Positions 33,573 through 43,139 of a stretch of 64,000 bases of DNA are shown here, piece by piece; position 1 is the first letter of the stretch; the number at the start of each line of letters is the position of its first letter. This stretch comes from Thiodiazotropha sp040506275 (GTDB lineage: Bacteria > Pseudomonadota > Gammaproteobacteria > Chromatiales > Chromatiaceae). The translations under genes were made by a program, and so were the position numbers. Location of the stretch: NCBI GenBank assembly GCA_040506275.1, contig JBEVXD010000001.1, positions 62,001 through 126,000 on the forward strand, read 5' to 3'. The notes under the pieces were generated by a model, which did no database searches, was not told the origin of the DNA, and was given only the letters and a program-made list of their open reading frames with translations.

Positions 33573-33883
33573 GGGGTGGCTCCCTTTGTTATCAATTATT
33601 AAGGGTTGAGTATAAGCAGATAGCCTGCTATTAATGTGAGAACTGACACACATAATGTAGGGTAATTGTCAATAGGAGAATGAAATGATTACCCAAAAAC
33701 TTTAGCTATTTTTTTACTTGCTCATTAAGGAATGTGACTTGATTCTAATTTTGTAGTGTTTTAGATCACTTCAGACCTACTTGTTCATCAATTAAGCAAA
33801 GCAAATAGTTGTTAGCGGAATAATTGTAGTTTTTTGATATATGGAAAAATCAGTGTCATGAAGAAAATGCCTAGAGGGATTCA

Positions 33884-35869
33884 TTGTTAGTGATAATGAC
33901 AAAATCGAATCGACTCTTTCTTTTAATCTCTCTGTTTATTCTGGCGACTGATAGTTTCTTCGTATGGTTGAACTATGTATCCGCTAGGGATGTTATGTAT
34001 GAGAGTCTTAGGGAGGAGTTAATCGAAGCTGGCGGAGCATTTAAAATAGCGTTGGACAGCAATATGGATATGTTGCAACAGACAGCACTTTTTGTCGCCA
34101 GCGACAAGCGAGTACAAGAGTTGTTTTTAGCCGCCAAACGAGTGGTTGAAATGGAAGGTGGCGGCGCAGGTGGTGAAGGATCTGAGCAAATTCGCCAACA
34201 ACTCTACGAACTACTTGAACCAGGTTGGAGTGAAATGACGAAACATTTCAATGTTCGTCAGTTACATTTTCATCTTGCTCCAGGGGCAGTATCGTTTTTA
34301 AGAGTCCATCGACGGGAAAAATATGGAGATCGTTTAGATGACATTCGCCATACAGTCATTGACGCCAATAAATTTCAGCAATCAACTCGAGGTTTTGAAA
34401 TAGGGCGCCCCTATGCAGGTATTCGCGGGGTGACACCTGTGTATGGCATTGATCCAGACTTAAACAGCCGTATTCATATTGGAGCAGTTGAAGCCGGTAT
34501 GTCTTTTCCTCAGATGCTCTATTTATTAGAGCGTCATACCCAAGTCAAATATGCAGTATTAATAAAAAAGGACGATATGGAACGACGGGTCTGGAAGGAG
34601 TCATTGGAACAGCTCTACAAAAAGAGACCACCAGCATTCGGATACTATATAGAGGCAAGCAGTGATGACGAGATGACAAGGAGTCTATTGGGTGATATAG
34701 AATTACAGCAGACACTATTCGATCAGAATAGAATTTTTGTGAAGGATCAATTACAGCCAATGGCGATGATTGCAATTCCATTTCATGACTATCAAGGTTG
34801 GCGGGATTCTGAGAAACCACATGTGGGCTACATTCTGATGTGGAGAGAGGCGGCAGCTGCTATAGATAATTTTAAAGCGGGTTTGAAGAATAATATACTT
34901 TTTGCACTAGCAGTTTTCATTATTCTTGAAATTATTATCTATCTGGGTATACGCAGAGTGACAAGCAAGCTGGAAGTTGAAGTGAAGGAGCAAACCGGAA
35001 AGCTTTCAGAAAGTAATCTGCAGCTTGCTCATCGTAATACAGCATTAAAACACTCTCTGCACGATTTAAAGGCAACACAGACACAATTGATAGAATCCAA
35101 GAAAATGGCGTCGCTTGCCGGGTTGGTAGCAGGCGTTGCACATGAGATTAACACACCTGTAGGAACCAGTATCACTGCCGCTTCACATTTGATTGATAGA
35201 ATTAAAGATATTCGCACGCGCTTTAACCAGGATGAAATGACAAGAAGTGACCTGGGAAGTTTTTTAAAGAACGCAGAAAAGGCCAGTAATATTTTACTCT
35301 CTAATCTTCAAAGATCAGGCGATCTTGTTAAAAGTTTTAAACAGGTTGCTGTCGATCAGAGTAGCTTAAAGCGGCGACATTTTGATCTATGTGATTATCT
35401 TCAAGAGATCAAGCAAAGTCTGTTGCCGCGTTTGAAAAACACGCCCCATCAACTTGTTATAGAATGCAAATCACCCATCGAACTCAATACCTGCCCTGGG
35501 GTGATTTACCAGATAATTACCAACCTTGTGATGAACTCCTTGATCCATGGGTTCAGTGACCTTCAAAATCGAGCGGGTGTGATACGAATTAATGTTTCAT
35601 CGATTGATAACTCAACAGTTAGGATTGATTATATCGATGATGGAAAAGGTATTTCAGAAAATCATCTGCATAATATATTCGAACCATTCTATACCACCAA
35701 CCGAGACGGCGGGGGCTCGGGTTTAGGATTGAACTTGGTGTACAATACAGTTATTACACATTTGGGGGGCACTATCAGTGCTGATTCAAAGCCGGGAGAA
35801 GGTGTCTGCTTTATAATCGAATTCCCTAAGGTATTTGATCATCAGGAGGATAAAGGCCAGGATGAGTAG
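33884..35869 (+). CDS. Membrane sensor histidine kinase
   Basis: A 661-residue kinase. An N-terminal membrane helix (about 10-30) and a second at about 342-362 enclose a ~310-residue periplasmic sensor with a Cache-like feel (LHFHLAPGAVSFLRVHRREKYGD, GVTPVYGIDP). A coiled coil (about 370-410) leads to HisKA with His420 in GVAHEINTPVG and an HATPase domain with N box NLVMNSLIHG, DDGKGI, FEPFYTT and GSGLGLNLV. TTG 33884 lies four bases after AGAGGGA; ATG 33896 is the alternative. The gene overlaps the HD-GYP regulator by 8 bases, its evident partner. The signal is unknown. Confidence 0.88.
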   Translation: MLVIMTKSNRLFLLISLFILATDSFFVWLNYVSARDVMYESLREELIEAGGAFKIALDSNMDMLQQTALFVASDKRVQELFLAAKRVVEMEGGGAGGEGSEQIRQQLYELLEPGWSEMTKHFNVRQLHFHLAPGAVSFLRVHRREKYGDRLDDIRHTVIDANKFQQSTRGFEIGRPYAGIRGVTPVYGIDPDLNSRIHIGAVEAGMSFPQMLYLLERHTQVKYAVLIKKDDMERRVWKESLEQLYKKRPPAFGYYIEASSDDEMTRSLLGDIELQQTLFDQNRIFVKDQLQPMAMIAIPFHDYQGWRDSEKPHVGYILMWREAAAAIDNFKAGLKNNILFALAVFIILEIIIYLGIRRVTSKLEVEVKEQTGKLSESNLQLAHRNTALKHSLHDLKATQTQLIESKKMASLAGLVAGVAHEINTPVGTSITAASHLIDRIKDIRTRFNQDEMTRSDLGSFLKNAEKASNILLSNLQRSGDLVKSFKQVAVDQSSLKRRHFDLCDYLQEIKQSLLPRLKNTPHQLVIECKSPIELNTCPGVIYQIITNLVMNSLIHGFSDLQNRAGVIRINVSSIDNSTVRIDYIDDGKGISENHLHNIFEPFYTTNRDGGGSGLGLNLVYNTVITHLGGTISADSKPGEGVCFIIEFPKVFDHQEDKGQDE

Positions 35870-37466
35870 TCAGTCTAAGCGTGTAGTGTTCGCTCGAGAG
35901 CGGGAAAAGCAGTCGCAGGCTCGGTCTGCTTGGCGGGTTTTGATTGTCGATGATGAACCGGATGTGCATGCCGTAACTGAATTAGCATTGGAGGATTTGG
36001 TCTTTGATGATCGAAGCATAGAATTTGGTCATGCTTACTCAGCTAAAGAGGCGAGAACTTATCTAAAGAGTTATCCGGATACTGCGCTGGTATTACTTGA
36101 CGTGGTCATGGAAAGTGATCTTGCCGGGTTGGAATTGGTAGATGTTATACGCAACCAGTATAAGAATGCACTGATTCGCATCATTCTTCGCACAGGCCAG
36201 CCAGGTCAAGCGCCAGAAAGAGAAGTGATTCTACGTTACGATATCAATGACTATCGTGAGAAGACCGACCTCACATCCCTGAAACTGTTTTCTTCAGTTG
36301 TTTCAGCGCTGAGAAATTACCGTGATTTGATGATTATTGAGAAGAATAAACGAGGGTTGGAGAAGATTATCCGATCATCGGGCTCACTGTATAACATCAA
36401 TTCTCTTGAGACATTCGTGAGTGGTGTGCTTACCCAACTGGAAGCCCTGTTGAATTTGGGTGATCAGACCTTCTATAGTCGTGCATTTGGTGTTTTGAAA
36501 GAGGACTCTGAATCAAGCATTGAAAAACAAAGGATCATAGCGGGGACTGGTGATTATGCTTCAATGGTCAATCAAAGCTTGTGTGATGTTGTTGATGAAC
36601 TGGCACTAGAACGTATAAAAAGAGCATTTGCGGAAAAAGGGAGTTTCTTCTACTCAGACGCCTGCCTTATAGAACTTAACAATGCTGAGGGACGTGATGG
36701 ATTGTTATATATTGAAGGTTGTTTGCGTGGATTTGATGATGTTGACCATAACCTGGTAGAAGTCTTTGTAAGTAATGCAGCAATTGCAATGGGTAATCTT
36801 TTTCTGAATCAGGAGATAGAACTCACCCAAAGAGAAGTACTTTATACTCTAGGTGAATTTGCTGAATGTCGCTCAAAAGAGGTTAGTAGACATGTTGCCC
36901 GTGTAAGTAAGTTGACTGCTTTGATTGGGAAGAAACTAGGACTGGATAATGAGGCATGCGATATGCTTCAACTAGCTGCTGCTATGCATGATATCGGTAA
37001 GATAGCGATTTCATCTGAGCTTTTAGAGAAACCTGGTCCGCTTTCTGATGAAGAGTGGCTAATTGTGCAAGATCATTGTCAATTTGGGTATAAGCTGCTC
37101 AGTCGAGCAAAACGTCCGCTGTTGCAACTTGCTGCCATTATTGCTCACCAGCATCATGAACGATGGGATGGTACTGGATATCCTCAAGGCTTGAGTGGCG
37201 AAAATATCCACCTATATGGCCGAATAGTTGCAATTGCCGATGTTTTTGATGCGTTGGGAAATTCCAGGGTCTATAAAGAGGCTTGGTCACTGGAACAGAT
37301 TATCGAATATTTTCAACAACAGCGTGGTCGACACTTTGATCCGAAACTGACTGACCTGTTACTCGACAACATTGAAGAGTTTACCGGTCTCAGAGAAGTC
37401 TACAGTGATGAACATTATCAACGTCCAACCCTAACCCCACCGGGTGATGGGTTCGGTTCTGTTTGA
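35862..37466 (+). CDS. Response regulator with DUF3369 and HD-GYP cyclic-di-GMP phosphodiesterase domain
   Basis: A 534-residue regulator. The receiver domain has Asp80 in VLLDVVMESD; a DUF3369-like middle region spans about 170-320; the HD-GYP domain has HDIGK (His376-Asp377) and HHERWDGTGYP about 50 residues later, the complete metal and signature residues of active c-di-GMP phosphodiesterases. I start at ATG 35862, which overlaps the kinase stop; a TTG at 35835 is further upstream. The pair forms a phosphorelay probably lowering c-di-GMP in response to the kinase signal, with possible consequences for EPS and biofilm. A displaced copy of its last ~80 bases lies at 37756. Confidence 0.9.
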   Translation: MSSQSKRVVFAREREKQSQARSAWRVLIVDDEPDVHAVTELALEDLVFDDRSIEFGHAYSAKEARTYLKSYPDTALVLLDVVMESDLAGLELVDVIRNQYKNALIRIILRTGQPGQAPEREVILRYDINDYREKTDLTSLKLFSSVVSALRNYRDLMIIEKNKRGLEKIIRSSGSLYNINSLETFVSGVLTQLEALLNLGDQTFYSRAFGVLKEDSESSIEKQRIIAGTGDYASMVNQSLCDVVDELALERIKRAFAEKGSFFYSDACLIELNNAEGRDGLLYIEGCLRGFDDVDHNLVEVFVSNAAIAMGNLFLNQEIELTQREVLYTLGEFAECRSKEVSRHVARVSKLTALIGKKLGLDNEACDMLQLAAAMHDIGKIAISSELLEKPGPLSDEEWLIVQDHCQFGYKLLSRAKRPLLQLAAIIAHQHHERWDGTGYPQGLSGENIHLYGRIVAIADVFDALGNSRVYKEAWSLEQIIEYFQQQRGRHFDPKLTDLLLDNIEEFTGLREVYSDEHYQRPTLTPPGDGFGSV

Positions 37467-37569
37467 GATACAGGTAGTCAATTAAACCTGAATTATCCAA
37501 ACATCTTCAGGATATATTCATTGAACACCCCGCTCCAGGTTAATAGTGTTCGGAATAAATTCCAATGAC

Positions 37570-37731
37570 CTAGGGTGCGGCCTGCCGCACCATGCCCAGC
37601 CGTAACGAAACCCACCTGATGTGCTGCATCTCAGACAGTTTCTGTCTAATTACGCTGGTGGGAGGGGTGATATTAGTAATCGGGATATCGGGGTAATCCT
37701 CACCCTTATGGTGCGGCAGGCCGCACCCTAC
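37570..37731. repeat. REPIN-like element, copy 1
   Basis: Left end TAGGGTGCGGCCTGCCGCAC from 37571 and right end GGTGCGGCAGGCCGCACCCT ending near 37729 form a long inverted pair, each itself a palindrome. Ends match the 11772-11911 element; the spacer does not. The left flank base differs (C before TAGGG here, G elsewhere). Confidence 0.85.
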
Positions 37732-37755
37732 ATCCTTGCGCTTCTTTTCGTCTTA

Positions 37756-37836
37756 TCTCAGAGAAGTCTACGGTGATGAACTTTTTCAACTTCCAACCCT
37801 TACCTCCCACCAGGTGATGGGTTCGGTTCTATTTGA
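37756..37836 (+). pseudogene. Duplicated 3' fragment of the HD-GYP gene
   Basis: Repeats the last ~25 codons of the upstream regulator, from CTCAGAGAAGTCTAC to the stop region TTTGA, with substitutions and a two-base insertion (ACCTCCCACCAGG against ACCCCACCGGG) that shifts the frame. It has no start or ribosome site and is a by-product of the tandem duplication. Confidence 0.85.
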
Positions 37837-37940
37837 AATAAGGGCCTTCGATACAATCTGGATCGTCCAAACAATTTCTGGATAGAATTCATTGAACACC
37901 CCACTGTGGGTTAATAGCATTCGGAATAAATTCCAATGAC

Positions 37941-38102
37941 GTAGGGTGCGGCCTGCCGCACCATACCTAACCTAAACGAAACCCACCTGATGTGCTGCAT
38001 CTCAGACAGTTTCTGTCTAATTACGCTGGTGGGAGGGGTGATATTAGTAATCGGGATATCGGGGTAATCCTCACCCTTATGGTGCGGCAGGCCGCACCCT
38101 AC
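37941..38102. repeat. REPIN-like element, copy 2
   Basis: Same as copy 1 at an offset of 371 bases: GTAGGGTGCGGCCTGCCGCA from 37941 and the inverted end finishing at 38102. The following ~230 bases to the lysA stop at 38334 show no gene. Confidence 0.85.
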
Positions 38103-38333
38103 ATCCTTACGCTTATATTGACCCTGCGATCTAGAGTATTAAGTGATCTCTTCTGACCCGCATAAGGCGGAGTTTATATCTCACCTAATATCTTTCACAA
38201 GGAGATGAAGATAGATGATATCAGCTTGTCTGTTAGCTAAGGAGAGTGAACTTCTCTTCTCCATCCTTGGATAAGAACAGCGTGATGGGTGAAAGCAGTA
38301 ATGCTTTGCTTTCTAAATCAACTCAAAAAAACG

Positions 38334-39587
38334 CTACAAGGATAGATGGTCTGCCTTAAAATCCAAAGTTGCAAATAGATCTTCAAAGGTCTCCTCGCGA
38401 CGAATCAGATCAACACTGCCATCTTCACGTAGCAGTAACTCTTTGGGTCTCAATTTTCCGTTGTAGTTGAACCCCATAGCCTGTCCATGCGCGCCAGTGT
38501 CGTGAATGCAGATAATATCTCCATCCTCGATTTTTGGTAGAGAGCGTTGAATCGCAAATTTGTCATTGTTTTCACATAGAGAGCCGACTACATCCACTAC
38601 CTCATCCTCACCCTCTTTGTTAAGAACAGAGATATGGTGATAAGCACCATACATACCTGGGCGCATCAAAGCAGACATGCATGAATCCACACCAACATAG
38701 GTCCTGTAAATTTCTTTTCGGTTGATGGCAGTCGTTACAAGAACACCATGGGGACCAGTGATGTAACGACCGCTCTCCAAATAGAGTTTGGGTACATAAC
38801 CATGGTTGTTTTTGAATACGGTGAACAGCTCGCCAATCTCCCGGCCCATGCTGTGAATGTCCAATGGTTTCTCTTCAGGGCGATATGGAATACCAAGTCC
38901 ACCACCGATGTTAATAAAATCGAATTGGATGTCGAGCTCGCTTGAAATCCAATTAATGCGATCCAGAAGCATCCTGGCTGTTTCAACCATATAGGCGTGG
39001 TTAAGCTCGTTGGATGCCAGCATGGTGTGCAATCCAAAGCGTTTGATGCCAAGTTCTTTGGCCTTACGATAAGCATCTATCAGTTGATCGTGGGCTACGC
39101 CATATTTCGCTTCTATTGGGTTGCCAATGATGCTGTTGCCGGTTCTCCGTTCTCCCGGGTTGTATCGGAAGCAGATCAGTTCTGGAATCTGCGGTAACTT
39201 ATCGAGAAGGCTTATATCATCCAGATTCAGGATGCAGCCTCCATCTGCTTCAGCGGCGTTAAACTCGTTCTCGCTGGTATTGTTTGAGGTGAACATGATC
39301 TGTTCACCATGCCCCCCAACCTGGCGGCTTAACGCCAGTTCAGCGATGGAACTGCAATCAAATCCAAACCCAATTTCACGCATGATATTCAGAATAGCTG
39401 GGTTGGGTAGCGCCTTGACTGCAAAATACTCGCGAAACAGGTCAACGTTCTTAAAAGCGTCGATTAATTCTCTGCCTGTCTCACGGATACCTTTTTCATC
39501 ATAGAGATGAAATGGGGTGCCGTAGTGTTCGACAATCTTTTCAAGGTTCTGAGCAAGACGATCAGAAAAATCTTTTGATATTGGCAC
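38334..39587 (-). CDS. lysA: Diaminopimelate decarboxylase-type PLP enzyme
   Basis: A fold-type III (alanine-racemase-like barrel) decarboxylase of 417 residues. The PLP lysine is Lys58 in FAVKAL; HTMLASNE contains the barrel His; FINIGGGLGIPY is the phosphate-binding glycine loop; GSLCENNDKF holds the active-site Cys; and the C-terminal HDTGAHGQAMGFNYNG is typical. It would convert meso-diaminopimelate to lysine. A carboxynorspermidine-type decarboxylase is the alternative, but the dapL neighbour on the same strand favours LysA. The GTG start follows AGAGGTG. It is the last gene of yffB-dapL-lysA, 96 bases after dapL. Confidence 0.85.
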   Translation of the reverse strand: MPISKDFSDRLAQNLEKIVEHYGTPFHLYDEKGIRETGRELIDAFKNVDLFREYFAVKALPNPAILNIMREIGFGFDCSSIAELALSRQVGGHGEQIMFTSNNTSENEFNAAEADGGCILNLDDISLLDKLPQIPELICFRYNPGERRTGNSIIGNPIEAKYGVAHDQLIDAYRKAKELGIKRFGLHTMLASNELNHAYMVETARMLLDRINWISSELDIQFDFINIGGGLGIPYRPEEKPLDIHSMGREIGELFTVFKNNHGYVPKLYLESGRYITGPHGVLVTTAINRKEIYRTYVGVDSCMSALMRPGMYGAYHHISVLNKEGEDEVVDVVGSLCENNDKFAIQRSLPKIEDGDIICIHDTGAHGQAMGFNYNGKLRPKELLLREDGSVDLIRREETFEDLFATLDFKADHLSL

Positions 39588-39683
39588 CCGTGCACCTCTT
39601 AATACATATTGGAACGTTCTTCAGGCTGAGAGCGACGGAGTAAAGAGCATCATCGCTATCAGCCTCAGGCAAATGAATCGACC

Positions 39684-40904
39684 TTAGAGAGATGTTTTAA
39701 CTCTATCCATGGCCTGCTGTACATTTTCAAAGCTGTTGAAGGCGCTGATGCGGATATAGCCTTCACCACATTTTCCAAATCCAGCGCCAGGTGTGCAAAC
39801 CACTCCAGCGTTATTCAGCAGAGTATCAAAAAGGTCCCAGGAGTCGCCTTTGGCGTCGATCCAGATGTAAGGGGAGTTCTCTCCACCGATGCAGTCGTAA
39901 CCCAATGCCTCAATCTGCTCACGGATATATTTTGCATTTTTGAGGTAGTAGGCCACCAACTCCTGCACTTGTGCCTGGCCCTCGGCGCTATAAACCGCTT
40001 CAGCAGCTTTCTGGACAGGGTAGGATACGCTATTGAATTTTGTGGTGTGGCGGCGGTTCCAAAGATCATGGATAGATACTGGATCACCATCGGACGTATA
40101 GGCAGTACAATCCTTTGGAACAACGGTATAAGCGCACCGGGTACCTGTAAAGCCGGCAGTCTTTGAAAAGCTACGGAACTCCACAGCGACTTCCCGAGCA
40201 CCTTCGATCTCAAAAATTGAGCGAGGCAGATTGGGATCCTGAACGAAGGCTTCATAGGCCGCGTCGAATAGAATCAGGGCTTTATTCTGTTTGGCATAAT
40301 CAACCCACTGCTTGAGCTGCTCTTTTGTAGCCGTTGCCCCGGTCGGATTGTTGGGGAAACAGAGATAGATCAGATCGACAGGCTCGCTGGGTAATTCAGG
40401 AATAAATCCGTTACCTTTGTTGCCGTCCAGATAGGTGAGTCCGGTATAGCGGCCGTCTTCTGCTTCACCAGTCCGCCCTGCCATCACATTTGTGTCGACA
40501 TAGACTGGGTAGACAGGATCAGGAATAGCGACATTGATATCATTTGCAAAGATTTCCTGAAAATTGCCTGAGTCACATTTTGCACCATCACTGACGAATA
40601 TCTCGTCTGCAGCAATGTTGCAGTCACGAGACTGATAGTCGCCCTTGGCAATAGCCTCACGCAGAAAATCATAACCTTGTTCCGGCCCGTAGCCATGAAA
40701 AGTGGCATCGTTTGCCATTTCATCGACCGCTGCATGGAAGGCCTTTACGCAGGCGTCCGGCAGGGCACGAGTGACATCACCAATGCCCAGTCGAATAATG
40801 TCTTTATCCGGGTTCGCCTCCTGAAAGGCTGAGACCCGTTTTGCAATGTCAGAGAACAGGTAGGAAGCCTGGAGTTTCTTATAGTTCTCATTGATTTTGA
40901 TCAT
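39684..40904 (-). CDS. dapL: LL-diaminopimelate aminotransferase
   Basis: A class I/II PLP aminotransferase of 406 residues that fits DapL: IIRLGIGDVTRALP near the N-terminus, FHGYGPEQGYDFLREAIA, VSDGAKCDSGNFQEIF, PDPVYPVYVDTNVMAGRTG, YLCFPNNPTGATA, and the PLP lysine in FRSFSKTAGFTGTR. DapL makes LL-diaminopimelate directly from tetrahydrodipicolinate, bypassing the DapD-DapC-DapE succinylase steps. This route is known from plants, Chlamydiae, Bacteroidetes and deltaproteobacteria and is uncommon in gammaproteobacteria. It precedes lysA in the same direction, so the operon covers the end of lysine and peptidoglycan precursor synthesis. Confidence 0.92.
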   Translation of the reverse strand: MIKINENYKKLQASYLFSDIAKRVSAFQEANPDKDIIRLGIGDVTRALPDACVKAFHAAVDEMANDATFHGYGPEQGYDFLREAIAKGDYQSRDCNIAADEIFVSDGAKCDSGNFQEIFANDINVAIPDPVYPVYVDTNVMAGRTGEAEDGRYTGLTYLDGNKGNGFIPELPSEPVDLIYLCFPNNPTGATATKEQLKQWVDYAKQNKALILFDAAYEAFVQDPNLPRSIFEIEGAREVAVEFRSFSKTAGFTGTRCAYTVVPKDCTAYTSDGDPVSIHDLWNRRHTTKFNSVSYPVQKAAEAVYSAEGQAQVQELVAYYLKNAKYIREQIEALGYDCIGGENSPYIWIDAKGDSWDLFDTLLNNAGVVCTPGAGFGKCGEGYIRISAFNSFENVQQAMDRVKTSL

Positions 40905-41076
40905 GCTACACCTCAGGAAACCGAAAAACGGGCCATTATACAGGGATTGCTGCAGAGTAGGAGTGGCCCTGGTGGTGGTTACTTAACCCTTTGTTTAAAA
41001 AGGCTTTATATCTAGACTCATCTTGGTTGGATGATGGTTTCTCAACGATCGTACCAGATGGGGTGTGGAAAACCGG

Positions 41077-41421
41077 TTAGCTGAATATTTGAGAATATTG
41101 CTCAGCTTTGAAACCCAGATAGAGATTTTCTCCATCATCCAAAAGAGGGCGCTTTATGATCGAGGGGGTCTGTAACATGACCTCAATCGCCGTTTTCTCA
41201 CTTAAATTGGATTTAATCTGTTCATCTAACTGACGCCAGCTGGTGCTTCGCTTGTTCAGCAGGGCCTCCCAACCGAGTGATTTAATCCAGGGCTTTAACA
41301 TTGTTTCATCGATACCAGCTTTCTTGTAATCATGAAATTCGTAGTCGATTTCATTATCACTCAGCCATTGGCGAGCTTTTTTAATCGTGTCGCAGTTAGG
41401 GATTCCATATATTCTGACCAT
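41077..41421 (-). CDS. yffB: ArsC/Spx-family protein YffB
   Basis: A 114-residue arsenate-reductase-like (ArsC family) protein of the YffB/MgsR type. The thioredoxin-like start YGIPNCDTIKKARQWL has a single Cys (C-x-T), and the C-terminal PSIIKRPLLDDG carries the conserved RP. Arsenate reduction is not shown for this subgroup. In E. coli and Pseudomonas yffB homologues sit with dapE or dapC/dapD, so its place 172 bases upstream of dapL is telling: the lysine neighbourhood is kept while the pathway enzyme differs. Confidence 0.9.
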   Translation of the reverse strand: MVRIYGIPNCDTIKKARQWLSDNEIDYEFHDYKKAGIDETMLKPWIKSLGWEALLNKRSTSWRQLDEQIKSNLSEKTAIEVMLQTPSIIKRPLLDDGENLYLGFKAEQYSQIFS

Positions 41422-41778
41422 CTTTTCGTAACTCGAATCGTCAATTTGCCAATTTGAGGACTGTTTTAAACTATTTCAACAACTTAAGAAAGCTATGATC
41501 CGATTCTGGAGGGGCCATGTCTGCCTCAATCTCCTACTTTGAATTTTCACCTAATACTTTCGGTATACCCAGAAGAACCCAGGGGAGACTCCATTATGCC
41601 GTGAAATTCAGAGACAGACACTATATATAAAGTCGGGTTTATTGATGGACGGAAATGGCTTGTCCTGAATTTGCTACCGTTTAGTCCATTTTCACAATAA
41701 TTGGATTAATCGAGGAAATGAATGGTGATAGTATCCGACACATCCACTGCTGATACGGTTTTTTAAAAGGACTTTTCT
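41422..41778. other. Non-coding stretch, nothing recognised
   Basis: No gene or clear repeat seen. It separates yffB (minus) from the small plus-strand gene at 41779, so promoters for both are expected here. An AAAAGGA ribosome site ends it. Confidence 0.5.
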
Positions 41779-41970
41779 ATGACAGAACAGAATGAAGACA
41801 CTGGCTGGCAAGTCAATGCCGACCAACAGATGATCTCCCATCAAAACGGGTTTAAGGCCGAGTTTAAAGGGAGCAATATTTACGGAATCAAGCACTTTCC
41901 AGTCGAAGCAACAATTCGTGATATACGTGATATGGTTCTGAGAGCAGAAAAATTTCTTGCTCGCATGTAG
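41779..41970 (+). CDS. Small hypothetical protein
   Basis: A 63-residue soluble protein preceded by AAAAGGA nine bases before the ATG. The sequence, DTGWQVNADQQMISHQNG then FKGSNIYGIKHFPVEATI and a basic helical end, looks like a folded small protein (mixed strands then a helix) rather than noise. I do not recognise a family. It stands alone. Confidence 0.55.
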   Translation: MTEQNEDTGWQVNADQQMISHQNGFKAEFKGSNIYGIKHFPVEATIRDIRDMVLRAEKFLARM

Positions 41971-42479
41971 GCCTATCTATTTGAAAAGTAAGTATAAAAA
42001 ACCAGTGTAATCGAGGTGGTGATAGGGCCTATATTTTGCCCTAGTGTTAGTTTTTCTCTTACCTGCATATGCAACCAAACGCCTAAGATAATCATGCACT
42101 CTTACCAAGGGTAAGGGTTCTGCTTGCTGGAAATCTGATCAGATACTCGATTCGTTACAAACTTTCACTTCAGACTTCTTCCCACTATTTGTAAAAAGCA
42201 AAACGATAGATCGATATCCTTAGGTATCGCAGATGTTTCTCAGGAAATGGAATCCTCTCCAACAGTAATTTTGACCCAAAAAACAGTAATATGTCGGCTT
42301 ATTACCAGCTAAACTCAATAGCAGTAGAAAGCTGAACTGAGGTGAATGGTATGCATCCAGCCAGGATATCTGAGGAATCTCAGCACAAGACATGAAGGTG
42401 TCTGTCTAGCATTCACTTTCTATTTCAGTTGGTTGGTCCTGGTAATAATGCAGGTTTAATAAGAAAGAGAAATCATCTC
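41971..42479. other. Non-coding stretch upstream of yceH
   Basis: About 500 bases without a credible gene. No tRNA, no perfect inverted repeat of note. The yceH promoter should lie near its end, but no boxes stand out. Confidence 0.45.
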
Positions 42480-43139
42480 ATGCTAATTGAATTGACCACT
42501 GTAGAGGCTCGAATCATCGGATCTCTTTTGGAAAAAGAGATCACTACACCCGATCAATACCCTCTGTCACTTAGTGCCCTGACTCACGCCTGCAATCAAA
42601 AAAGCAGCCGCGACCCTGTTCTTCAACTCACTGAGGGCGAGGTGCAAAATTCTCTAGACGACCTGAAAAAAAAGCATCTGGTCAGTGATCGTAGTGGATT
42701 TGGTAGCCGAGTGACCAAATTTCAACACCGCTTCTGTAATTTAGGCTTCGGCTCACTGGAATTAACTCCCCAAGAGTTGGGTGTCATATGCGTGCTACTC
42801 TTGAGGGGCGCACAAACGCCTGGTGAACTGCGTAGTCGTACCAACCGGTTATGTGAATTTTCCGATGTCCAAGAGACTGAATCGGTGCTTGTTAACTTGA
42901 TGCAGAGAGAGGATGGCCCATTCGTGACGCGACTTACTCGCGAGCCAGGTAAAAGGGAGTCTCGCTTTGCTCATCTATTCAGTGGTGAGGTGGTTGAAGG
43001 GCAGACGTTGAGTCTCTCCAATCCCTTAGAGAATCAACTGCCACAGGATGATCAGTTAAGAATAGAGCGATTAGAAAGCGAAGTTGAGATGTTACGGCAG
43101 GAACTTGATGCCCTAAAGGATCAACTTGGTGTCAACTGA
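42480..43139 (+). CDS. yceH: YceH/DUF480 family protein
   Basis: A 219-residue protein of the DUF480 (UPF0502) family with two winged-helix-like repeats. Family landmarks: the N-terminus IELTTVEARIIGSLLEKEITTPDQYPLSLSAL, CNQKSSRDPVL, then FGSRVTKFQHRF, LTPQELGVICVLLLRGAQTPGELR and the RLTREPGKRESRFAHLF block. A C-terminal heptad-like coil (RIERLESEVEMLRQELDALK) follows. I start at ATG 42480; the reading frame is open to 42429 but conserved residues begin here. Function unknown. Confidence 0.93.
   Translation: MLIELTTVEARIIGSLLEKEITTPDQYPLSLSALTHACNQKSSRDPVLQLTEGEVQNSLDDLKKKHLVSDRSGFGSRVTKFQHRFCNLGFGSLELTPQELGVICVLLLRGAQTPGELRSRTNRLCEFSDVQETESVLVNLMQREDGPFVTRLTREPGKRESRFAHLFSGEVVEGQTLSLSNPLENQLPQDDQLRIERLESEVEMLRQELDALKDQLGVN

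Larger units (their letters stand above)
37388..38115. repeat. Tandem duplication of ~370 bp covering the 3' end of the HD-GYP gene and a REPIN-like element
   Basis: Unit 1 (about 37388-37747) begins inside the HD-GYP gene and runs through its stop into the palindromic element. Unit 2 (about 37756-38115) repeats this with scattered changes; matching points are offset by 368 bases at the start and 371 at the end. The middle ~140 bases of the two palindromic elements are almost identical, so the duplication is recent or homogenised. Confidence 0.9.

Noticed and set aside
41077..41421. Arsenate reductase
   Set aside because: The ArsC-like fold is clear, but the YffB subgroup and the lysine-gene context do not support arsenic detoxification; no ars genes nearby.
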